6,780 nt of DNA from Lachnospiraceae bacterium UBA1718 (GTDB lineage: Bacteria; Bacillota; Clostridia; Lachnospirales; Lachnospiraceae), in NCBI GenBank assembly GCA_002317245.1, contig DCIU01000032.1, forward strand, positions 4,576 through 11,355, read 5' to 3'. This document shows, piece after piece, positions 1 through 5,559 of the stretch. The position numbers and the translations under genes are program-made. The notes under the pieces were generated by a model, which made no database searches, was not told the origin of the DNA, and worked only from the letters and a program-made list of their open reading frames with translations. The first letter of the stretch is position 1. Every line of letters starts with the position of its first letter.

Positions 1-933
1 GAATCTCTTAACAGAAGATTCGGTATGAACTATGCTAAGGATCATATCTTCATGACAAGTGGTGCTGCTGGAGCTATTGCTCATGCGGTGAGACTCGTTA
101 CCACTCCAGGTGATGAGGTGATTACATTTGCACCATTTTTCCCAGAGTATAATCCATACATAACAACAACAGGAGCGACACTCTCAATTGTTCCTCCTAA
201 TACTAAGGACTTCCAGATTAACTTTGAGGCCTTCGAATCAATGATCTCTGAGAAGACAATGGCTGTTCTTATTAATACACCTAACAATCCATCAGGTATT
301 GTTTACTCCACAGAGACCATTAAGAAGTTAGCAGCTTTTTTGACTCAGAAGAGTAAGGAGTATGGTCATATCATCTATCTTATTTCGGATGAGCCATATA
401 GAGAGATTATCTTCGCGGGTGTTGATGCTCCATATGTAGCTAAGTACTATGATGCAACAATTACATGCTATTCATTCTCTAAGTCCTTATCTACTCCTGG
501 TGAGCGTATCGGATATGTGGCAATTAATCCAGCCTGCCCAGATGCAGAGATGATGATTGTAATGTGCGGTCAGATCTCAAGAGGCATCGGACACAACTGT
601 CCAGCATCACTTATTCAGTGGGCTGTTGCAGAGAATCTTGATATTACAGCTGACATCTCAGTATATGAGAAGAACATGAATATCCTCAATGACGAGTTAG
701 TTAGCCTTGGCTTCGAGGTTGTTAAGCCGGGCGGAACCTTCTATATCTTCCCTAAGGCATTGGAAGAGGATGCTGTTGCATTCTGTAAGAAGGGAACCAA
801 GTATGACTTCATCGGAGTACCTGCTGATTCCTTCGGATGCCCTGGATACTTCAGACTGGCCTACTGTATTGAGACAGAGAAGGTTGAGCGATCTTTGGAA
901 GCACTCAGAAAGTTCGTAAAAGAGAATTACTAA
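1..933 (+). CDS. PLP-dependent aminotransferase, class I/II (5'-partial)
   Basis: Fold-type I aminotransferase, which moves an amino group between an amino acid and a 2-oxo acid using pyridoxal phosphate; the substrate cannot be told from this fragment. The frame is open from base 1, and the codons before the ATG at 25 read ESLNRRFG, which fits the family's N-terminal part, so that ATG is internal. About 310 residues are visible; relatives usually have about 390-400, so some 80-90 are missing upstream. Visible landmarks: the SGAAGA cofactor-phosphate loop (bases 58-75), NTPNNPSG, the PLP-nitrogen aspartate in SDEPY (388-390), the Schiff-base lysine in SFSKS (481-483), the ERIGY segment, and the C-terminal arginine in FRLAY (853-855) that normally binds the substrate carboxylate. 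All key residues are intact. No membrane segment is seen, so it is presumably cytosolic. It ends in TAA, 196 bp before the next gene, with no visible link to the chaperone genes. Confidence 0.92.
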   Translation, partial: ESLNRRFGMNYAKDHIFMTSGAAGAIAHAVRLVTTPGDEVITFAPFFPEYNPYITTTGATLSIVPPNTKDFQINFEAFESMISEKTMAVLINTPNNPSGIVYSTETIKKLAAFLTQKSKEYGHIIYLISDEPYREIIFAGVDAPYVAKYYDATITCYSFSKSLSTPGERIGYVAINPACPDAEMMIVMCGQISRGIGHNCPASLIQWAVAENLDITADISVYEKNMNILNDELVSLGFEVVKPGGTFYIFPKALEEDAVAFCKKGTKYDFIGVPADSFGCPGYFRLAYCIETEKVERSLEALRKFVKENY

Positions 934-986
934 TTTCGCCTTTTTTAGTACGAAAGTGCCACTTTTTTGTAGATTTTATACAAAAA
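934..986 (+). terminator. Weak AT-rich hairpins, possible terminator of the aminotransferase gene
   Basis: Two small inverted repeats follow the stop codon. AAAGT/ACTTT (953-957 and 961-965, 3-base loop) runs into a T tract ending at 968. TTTTTGTA/TACAAAAA (964-971 and 979-986, 7-base loop) overlaps that tract. The stems are short and almost free of G and C, so efficient termination is doubtful. The two structures share bases and cannot both form. Confidence 0.3.
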
Positions 987-1024
987 TCAGCCTTGATGCT
1001 TGTACAAATCGTAGAATTGTATCA

Positions 1025-1053
1025 TTGTCGAATGCCTGAATAGTGCGTAAAAT
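1025..1053 (+). promoter_or_regulatory. Probable sigma-A promoter of the lysine-rich protein gene
   Basis: TTGTCG (1025-1030, 4 of 6 matches to the -35 consensus) and TAAAAT (1048-1053, 5 of 6) are separated by 17 bp. Transcription would start near 1060 and leave a leader of about 70 bases. This is the best-spaced pair I found between 934 and 1129. It lies inside a cluster of TTGTA words, some of which could serve as alternative -35 elements. Confidence 0.5.
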
Positions 1054-1129
1054 CGTTGTATAGGTAACATAATAACCAATTTGTATTTAACTAGAAGTTT
1101 TAGTTTTGTATTATTAAAGGAGAAATGAA

Positions 1130-1681
1130 ATGGCAGTTAAGGCAACGCTTAAGAAGGAAATCGCACCTAAGGCAGCAGCTGAGGTGAAGACAGAGGTAAA
1201 GGCAACTGAGGCAGCAGCTGAGGTTAAGGTAGAGGCTAAGAAGGAAGCTGTTAAGAAGGAAGTTAAGGCTGACGCTAAGAAGGTAGCTACTAAGGCAGTT
1301 AAGGCAGCTGAGACAAAGGCTACAGAAGTTAAGAAGGCTACAACAGAAGCTAAGAAGACAGTAGCTAAGAAGGCAGCAGAGGTTAAGGAGGCTGTTAAGA
1401 CATCTGCTCCTAAGAAGGAGACAGCTAAGAAGGCAGCTCCAGCTAAGAAGGCAGCTCCAGCTAAGAAGGCAGCAGCTAAGGCTGAGGTTATCATCGAGGT
1501 AGCTGAGAGACAGTACACTGTAGCTGAACTTGAGAAGATCGCTAGCGATGTATGGGTATACGACCTTGACAAGAAGGCTTCAGAGCTTAAGTCAGTTAAG
1601 ATCTATGCTAACCCAGCACAGAGCAAGGCATTCTGTGTATTCAACGGTAATGATGATCTTAAGGCTGAGTTCTTCATCTAA
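1130..1681 (+). CDS. Lysine/alanine-rich H1-like protein with C-terminal DUF6465-like domain
   Basis: A 183-residue protein of unproven function. Residues 1-118 are low complexity, with 34 Lys, 37 Ala and 15 acidic residues by my count. Residues 99-116 form three tandem AKKAAP-type hexapeptides, like the basic tails of histone H1 and bacterial H1-like or HU-tail proteins. The segment from about residue 91 to 118 is nearly free of acidic residues. From about 119 to 183 the composition becomes normal, with a predicted beta-alpha-beta character (VIIEVAERQYTVAELEKIA, then VKIYANP, AFCVFNG and a KAEFFI end). I recognise this region as resembling DUF6465, common in Lachnospiraceae, from memory only. 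There is no signal peptide or membrane segment. The start is fixed by AAAGGAG at 1116-1122, seven bases before ATG. Two stop codons in tandem and a strong terminator follow, so it is probably transcribed alone. All 41 lysines use AAG, suggesting high expression. Nucleic-acid binding is inference from charge only. Confidence 0.88.
   Translation: MAVKATLKKEIAPKAAAEVKTEVKATEAAAEVKVEAKKEAVKKEVKADAKKVATKAVKAAETKATEVKKATTEAKKTVAKKAAEVKEAVKTSAPKKETAKKAAPAKKAAPAKKAAAKAEVIIEVAERQYTVAELEKIASDVWVYDLDKKASELKSVKIYANPAQSKAFCVFNGNDDLKAEFFI
1424..1474 (+). repeat. 18-bp in-frame tandem repeat encoding AKKAAP
   Basis: The unit GCTAAGAAGGCAGCTCCA occurs perfectly at 1424-1441 and 1442-1459. A third copy starting at 1460 matches through base 1474 apart from its last bases. 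Each unit keeps the reading frame and adds one AKKAAP hexapeptide, so copy number could vary between strains by slippage or recombination without breaking the gene. Confidence 0.85.
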
Positions 1682-1720
1682 TAAGGTAGAGTATTCGACC
1701 TGTTTTTAATAAGAATATTT

Positions 1721-1758
1721 AGGCGGCGTCCGGTTTCAACGGATGCCGCTTTTTATTT
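1721..1758 (+). terminator. Intrinsic terminator after the lysine-rich protein gene
   Basis: GCGGCGTCCG (1723-1732) pairs with CGGATGCCGC (1740-1749) as a 10-bp stem with one G-U wobble and a 7-base loop. The stem can be extended by AG at 1721-1722 pairing with the first T bases. TTTTTATTT follows at 1750-1758. It lies 40 bp after the stop codon and separates this gene from the heat-shock operon. Confidence 0.92.
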
Positions 1759-1793
1759 GCCCACAGGCAGAGATATCAATGCTTAACAGATTT

Positions 1794-1814
1794 TATAAAT
1801 TGTTAATATTTATA
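1794..1814. repeat. AT-only inverted repeat just upstream of the hrcA -35
   Basis: TATAAAT (1794-1800) and ATTTATA (1808-1814) are perfect inverted copies around a 7-bp spacer, ending 3 bp before the -35 hexamer. A second, overlapping pair is TTAACA (1783-1788) and TGTTAA (1801-1806). The site suits an UP element or a regulator site, but base composition alone could produce it. Confidence 0.4.
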
Positions 1815-1817
1815 TTG

Positions 1818-1846
1818 TTGACACTGATAGGGGCTAGTGATATTGT
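1818..1846 (+). promoter_or_regulatory. Sigma-A promoter of the hrcA-grpE-dnaK-dnaJ operon
   Basis: A perfect -35, TTGACA (1818-1823), lies 17 bp from TATTGT (1841-1846), which matches the -10 consensus at 4 of 6 positions. TGA immediately before the -10 makes it an extended -10, compensating for the weaker hexamer. AT-rich sequence lies just upstream. Initiation near 1853 would put the CIRCE element within the first bases of the transcript, its usual place for repression. Confidence 0.85.
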
Positions 1847-1861
1847 ATGTTTCAGAGGATG

Positions 1862-1888
1862 TTAGCACTCGAATTAAATGAGTGCTAA
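1862..1888. promoter_or_regulatory. CIRCE operator (HrcA binding site)
   Basis: TTAGCACTC (1862-1870), a 9-bp spacer and GAGTGCTAA (1880-1888) match the canonical CIRCE consensus without a mismatch. The arms extend by two further pairs to 1860-1890. CIRCE is the known operator of HrcA, whose gene starts 24 bp downstream, so the operon is expected to repress itself until heat shock titrates the GroEL needed for HrcA activity. It would also form a hairpin in the mRNA leader. It is the only CIRCE in the window. Confidence 0.98.
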
Positions 1889-1912
1889 CAACAGCACCAA
1901 AGGATGTGAATT

Positions 1913-2944
1913 ATGGAACTGACAGAACGCAAGATGAAGATCATGCAGGCCATTGTCCGTAACTATTTAGAGACTGGCGAGCCTGTAGGAAGTCGAACAA
2001 TATCCAAGTACACAGATTTGAATCTCAGTTCTGCAACAATTCGTAATGAGATGGCAGACCTTGAGGAGATGGGATTCATAGTACAGCCACATACCTCAGC
2101 TGGACGTATTCCTTCAGATGCAGGCTACAGATTATATGTAGACACAATGATGGAAGACAAGATGCGAGAGGTTGAGGAGCTTAAGGAAGATCTTCTTGAG
2201 AAGGAAGAGAGACTAGACCATCTGCTTAAGCAGACAGCCAAGTTGCTGGCCACCAATACCAATTATGCGACAATGGTTTCCGCTCCAAGCATCCACGGTA
2301 ACAAGATTAAGTTAATCCAGTTATCCAAGGTTAACCTGACACAGCTCCTTGTGGTTGTTGTTATGGAAGGCAACGTAATCAAGAATTCGATTATTAATGC
2401 AACAGATGACCTTACGGATGAGTTGATACTGAAGCTGAACATTCTGCTTAATACACATTTGAACGGCTTGTCTCTTGAGGAGATCAGCTTAGCCATGATA
2501 ACAGCCATTAAGCAGCAGGCTGGAGCACACTCCAACATAGTAAGCGACATAATCGATGCAGTTGCAGAGTCAATTCGCGGCGAAGAGGACCTTGAGATAT
2601 ATACTTCGGGTGCCAACAACATATTCAAGTATCCAGAGCTTGCTCTTAACAACAATGCCAGCGAGCTGATAGGAGCCTTCGAAGAGAAGAAGACACTTAA
2701 TGAACTTGTTGTGAAGACCCTCTCTGATGAGACCAGTACGGGAATTCAGGTATACATCGGTAATGAATCTCCAGTGGATACCATGAAGGACTGCAGTATC
2801 GTCACAGCCACCTACGACCTGGGTGAGGGCATGAAGGGTACAATCGGTATCATCGGTCCTAAGCGAATGGATTACGATAAGGTAGTAGATAATCTGAAGG
2901 GTGTTATGCACCAGTTGGATTCTATATATAAGAAAAATAAATAG
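1913..2944 (+). CDS. hrcA: Heat-inducible transcription repressor HrcA
   Basis: Repressor of class I heat-shock genes; HrcA dimers bind CIRCE and, in studied Firmicutes, need GroEL to stay active. The protein has 343 residues, the usual length. Residues 1-75 form the winged-helix DNA-binding domain, with the signature runs SSATIRNEMADLEEMG (39-54) and HTSAGRIPSDAGYR (60-73). A charged, coiled-coil-like helix follows at about 82-112. The remainder matches the GAF-like/dimerisation region, ending in YIGNE (281-285) and the conserved GEGMKGTIGIIGPKRMDY stretch (304-321). ATG at 1913 is preceded by AAAGGA at 1899-1904, and the initial MELTERKMKIMQAIV is typical, so the start is secure. It is the first gene of the operon, directly below its own operator, and grpE starts 12 bp after its stop. 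Unlike dnaK it uses some AAA lysine codons near its 3' end. Confidence 0.98.
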   Translation: MELTERKMKIMQAIVRNYLETGEPVGSRTISKYTDLNLSSATIRNEMADLEEMGFIVQPHTSAGRIPSDAGYRLYVDTMMEDKMREVEELKEDLLEKEERLDHLLKQTAKLLATNTNYATMVSAPSIHGNKIKLIQLSKVNLTQLLVVVVMEGNVIKNSIINATDDLTDELILKLNILLNTHLNGLSLEEISLAMITAIKQQAGAHSNIVSDIIDAVAESIRGEEDLEIYTSGANNIFKYPELALNNNASELIGAFEEKKTLNELVVKTLSDETSTGIQVYIGNESPVDTMKDCSIVTATYDLGEGMKGTIGIIGPKRMDYDKVVDNLKGVMHQLDSIYKKNK

Positions 2945-2956
2945 TGAGGTTAGAAA

Positions 2957-3580
2957 ATGGCAGAGAATACAGAAGAAATCCTTAACGAGACTGTTAACGA
3001 AGAGGTTTCTACTGATGAGACTGTAGAAGCTACAGAAGAGACTGTAGAGACTGCAGAAGCCGCTACTGATAATGCAGAGGCTGCAGCAGAAGAGACAGTT
3101 GCTTCGGATAAGAAGACTAAGAAGGGCAAGTCAGACAAGAAGCTTGAGGCACTGGAAGCTAAGAACGCAGAGCTTGAAGACAGAGTGAAGCGTCAGATGG
3201 CTGAATTCGAGAACTTCCGTAAGCGTACGGAAAAAGAGAAGGCGACTATGTTTGAGATGGGAGCCAAGAGTGTTATCGAGAAGCTCTTACCGGTTGTCGA
3301 TAACTTCGAGAGAGGCCTTGCTTCAATAGCTGAGGATCAGAGAGGTCCTGTATATGAAGGAATGAACATGATCTATAAGCAGCTTATGACAGAGCTTGAG
3401 AAGCTGGATGTTAAGCCAATTGAAGCTTTGGGTCAGGAATTCAACCCTGATTTCCACAACGCAGTAATGCAGGTTGAATCAGAGGAATTCGAAGAGGGTA
3501 TTGTAGCTCAGGAACTTCAGAAGGGCTACACATACAGAGATAACGTAGTACGCCACAGCATGGTTGCTGTTGCACAATAG
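2957..3580 (+). CDS. grpE: Nucleotide exchange factor GrpE
   Basis: Co-chaperone that releases ADP from DnaK so that ATP can bind and the client is freed; it works as a cytosolic dimer. The protein has 207 residues. Residues 1-50 are a strongly acidic Glu/Thr/Ala tail, 51-62 a short lysine-rich patch, about 62-100 the long dimerisation helix (EALEAKNAELEDRVKRQMAE, then FENFRKRTEKEK), and about 103-150 the four-helix-bundle region containing KLLPVVDNFERGL. The C-terminal beta-wing includes FNPDFHNAV and ends GYTYRDNVVRHSMVAVAQ. The family often has RPA where this protein has RHS; I believe RHS is common in Lachnospiraceae but cannot check. ATG at 2957 is preceded by GTGAGG at 2944-2949. The short spacing from hrcA and 31 bp to dnaK indicate co-transcription. 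The acidic N-terminal tail is variable in the family and probably disordered. Confidence 0.97.
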   Translation: MAENTEEILNETVNEEVSTDETVEATEETVETAEAATDNAEAAAEETVASDKKTKKGKSDKKLEALEAKNAELEDRVKRQMAEFENFRKRTEKEKATMFEMGAKSVIEKLLPVVDNFERGLASIAEDQRGPVYEGMNMIYKQLMTELEKLDVKPIEALGQEFNPDFHNAVMQVESEEFEEGIVAQELQKGYTYRDNVVRHSMVAVAQ

Positions 3581-3611
3581 ATAGAAAAGTAATTCTAAGG
3601 AGGAAATAGAT

Positions 3612-5492
3612 ATGGGCAAGATTATTGGTATCGATTTAGGAACAACTAACAGCTGTGTAGCTGTTATGGAAGGTGGAAAGCCTACAGTTATCGCTAACAC
3701 AGAAGGCGCTAGAACAACACCATCTGTTGTAGCATTTACTAAGACTGGTGAGAGACTTGTTGGTGAGCCTGCTAAGCGTCAGGCAGTTACAAATGCAGAC
3801 AAGACTATCGCATCAATCAAGAGAGATATGGGTACAGACCGCGGTCGTACAATTGATGACAAGAAGTATTCTCCACAGCAGATCTCAGCTATGATTCTTC
3901 AGAAGCTTAAGGCTGATGCAGAGAGCTATCTTGGTGAGAAGGTTACAGAGGCAGTTATTACTGTACCTGCATACTTCAACGATGCACAGAGACAGGCTAC
4001 TAAGGATGCTGGTAAGATCGCAGGCCTTGAGGTTAAGAGAATCATCAACGAGCCAACAGCAGCAGCTCTTGCATACGGACTTGATAACGAGAAGGAGCAG
4101 AAGATCATGGTTTACGACCTTGGTGGTGGTACATTCGATGTATCTATTATCGAGATTGGTGACGGTGTTATCGAAGTTCTTTCAACAAATGGTGATACAT
4201 TCCTTGGTGGTGATGATTTCGACCAGAAGATTATTGACTGGATGCTTGCTGAGTTCAAGAAGGCTGAGGGCGTAGATCTGTCTAACGATAAGATGGCTCT
4301 TCAGAGACTTAAGGAAGCAGCTGAGAAGGCTAAGAAGGAGCTTTCTAGTGCAACAACTACTAACATTAACCTTCCATTCATCACAGCTACAGCTGAGGGA
4401 CCTAAGCACTTTGATATGAATCTTTCAAGAGCTAAGTTCGATGAGCTTACTCATGACCTTGTAGAGAGAACAGCTATCCCTGTACAGAACGCTATGAAGG
4501 ACGCTGGTCTTACAAACGCTGACCTTGGTCAGGTACTCCTTGTTGGTGGTTCTACAAGAATTCCAGCAGTTCAGGAGAAGGTTAAGATGCTTACAGGCAA
4601 GGAGCCTTCTAAGTCACTTAACCCAGATGAGTGTGTAGCAATCGGTGCTTCTATCCAGGGTGGTAAGCTCGCTGGTGATGCCGGTGCAGGTGAGATTCTT
4701 CTTCTTGATGTAACTCCACTTTCTCTTTCAATTGAGACAATGGGTGGCGTTGCTACAAGACTTATTGAGAGAAATACAACTATTCCTACTAAGAAGAGCC
4801 AGATCTTCTCTACAGCAGCTGATAATCAGACAGCAGTAGATATCAACGTAGTACAGGGTGAGAGACAGTTCGCTAAGGACAACAAGTCTCTTGGCCAGTT
4901 CAGACTTGATGGTATCCCACCAGCAATGAGAGGTGTACCACAGATCGAGGTTACATTCGATATCGATGCAAATGGTATTGTTAATGTATCAGCTAAGGAC
5001 CTTGGAACAGGTAAGGAGCAGCACATCACAATTACAGCTGGATCTTCAATGTCTGATGACGAGATCGATAAGGCTGTTAAGGAAGCTGCTGAGTTCGAGG
5101 CACAGGATAAGGCCAGAAAGGAAGCAATTGATGCTCGTAATGAGGCAGACTCTTTCGTATTCCAGACAGAGAAGGCACTTAACGAGGTTGGTGATAAGGT
5201 AGACGCTTCAGAGAAGGCTAATGTTGAGGCTGACCTTCAGGCTCTTAAGGATATCCTTGAGAAGACTAAGGATACAGAGATGACCTCTGAGCAGATTGCT
5301 GAACTTAAGGCTGCTCAGGAGAAGCTTATGACAGGCGCTCAGGCAGTATTTGCTAAGATGTATGAGCAGGCTCAGGGTGCTGCAGGTGCAGGTCCTGATA
5401 TGAGCGGCTTCACAGGCGGTGCAGCAGATGCCTCACAGGCTGATGGCGGTGCTGATGACGACATCATCGATGGAGACTTCAGAGAGGTTTAA
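3612..5492 (+). CDS. dnaK: Molecular chaperone DnaK (Hsp70)
   Basis: ATP-driven cytosolic chaperone that binds exposed hydrophobic segments of unfolded proteins. The 626 residues are complete. The nucleotide-binding domain has phosphate loop 1 (GIDLGTTNSCV, 6-16), the catalytic lysine K70, phosphate loop 2 (VYDLGGGTFDVSI, 167-179), the threonine T196 equivalent to the E. coli autophosphorylation site, and the adenosine motif VGGSTRIPAV (311-320). The interdomain linker ILLLDVTPL (362-370) leads into the substrate-binding domain, then the helical lid (about 480-585), a Gly/Ala-rich linker and the end DDDIIDGDFREV. It lacks the insertion of about 23-25 residues in lobe I that Gram-negative DnaK carries between residues about 75 and 85 here, a known Gram-positive marker. 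ATG follows AAGGAGGA at 3597-3604, the strongest ribosome binding site in the window. No AAA lysine codon is seen, consistent with high expression. Confidence 0.99.
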   Translation: MGKIIGIDLGTTNSCVAVMEGGKPTVIANTEGARTTPSVVAFTKTGERLVGEPAKRQAVTNADKTIASIKRDMGTDRGRTIDDKKYSPQQISAMILQKLKADAESYLGEKVTEAVITVPAYFNDAQRQATKDAGKIAGLEVKRIINEPTAAALAYGLDNEKEQKIMVYDLGGGTFDVSIIEIGDGVIEVLSTNGDTFLGGDDFDQKIIDWMLAEFKKAEGVDLSNDKMALQRLKEAAEKAKKELSSATTTNINLPFITATAEGPKHFDMNLSRAKFDELTHDLVERTAIPVQNAMKDAGLTNADLGQVLLVGGSTRIPAVQEKVKMLTGKEPSKSLNPDECVAIGASIQGGKLAGDAGAGEILLLDVTPLSLSIETMGGVATRLIERNTTIPTKKSQIFSTAADNQTAVDINVVQGERQFAKDNKSLGQFRLDGIPPAMRGVPQIEVTFDIDANGIVNVSAKDLGTGKEQHITITAGSSMSDDEIDKAVKEAAEFEAQDKARKEAIDARNEADSFVFQTEKALNEVGDKVDASEKANVEADLQALKDILEKTKDTEMTSEQIAELKAAQEKLMTGAQAVFAKMYEQAQGAAGAGPDMSGFTGGAADASQADGGADDDIIDGDFREV

Positions 5493-5509
5493 TTAACACA
5501 AGAATATAC

Positions 5510-5542
5510 TGTACGAGGGGGCTTAAGCGGTCCCCTTGTGCA
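5510..5542 (+). other. Long dnaK-dnaJ intergenic RNA hairpin without U-tract
   Basis: Bases 5510-5523 can pair with 5529-5542 as a 14-bp stem with a 5-base loop. The core is GAGGGG against CCCCTT, with several G-U wobbles elsewhere. No T tract follows, so it is not a standard intrinsic terminator. The right arm ends three bases before the dnaJ ribosome binding site. It could protect the dnaK 3' end, mark an mRNA processing site or lower dnaJ translation. Pairing is seen directly; the role is inferred. Confidence 0.65.
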
Positions 5543-5545
5543 CGT

Positions 5546-5551
5546 TAGGAG
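5546..5551 (+). promoter_or_regulatory. Ribosome binding site that fixes the dnaJ start
   Basis: TAGGAG lies eight bases before ATG at 5560. The frame is open further upstream to a TTG at 5536, but that codon sits inside the right arm of the intergenic hairpin, has no ribosome binding site, and would add eight residues not found in DnaJ proteins. Confidence 0.85.
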
Positions 5552-5559
5552 CAATAATT

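Noticed and set aside
25..27. ATG at 25 as the true start of the aminotransferase.
   Set aside because: The frame is open to the window edge, the codons upstream look like family sequence, no ribosome binding site precedes it, and the protein would lack the N-terminal part of the fold.
1114..1572. Long antisense open frame opposite the lysine-rich gene, with a hydrophobic, repeat-like translation.
   Set aside because: It mirrors the AAG/GCT-rich codons of the + strand gene (AAG reads as CTT, GCT as AGC), and the sense gene has a good ribosome binding site and terminator. It runs across the sense gene's own ribosome binding site.
1692..1717. TATTC/GAATA inverted repeat before the terminator of the lysine-rich gene.
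   Set aside because: A 5-bp AT-rich stem with a 16-base loop is unlikely to be stable and is outcompeted by the 10-bp terminator stem next to it.
3926..4409. Several overlapping open frames on both strands inside dnaK.
   Set aside because: They are shadows of the strongly biased dnaK codons, with no family resemblance or ribosome binding sites.
5505..5510. TATACT as the -10 of a separate dnaJ promoter.
   Set aside because: No recognisable -35 lies 16-18 bp upstream and there is no TGN extension, so co-transcription with dnaK is the simpler reading.
5536..5559. TTG start giving DnaJ eight more residues.
   Set aside because: It lies in a hairpin arm, has no ribosome binding site and would add residues absent from DnaJ proteins; ATG at 5560 is well supported.
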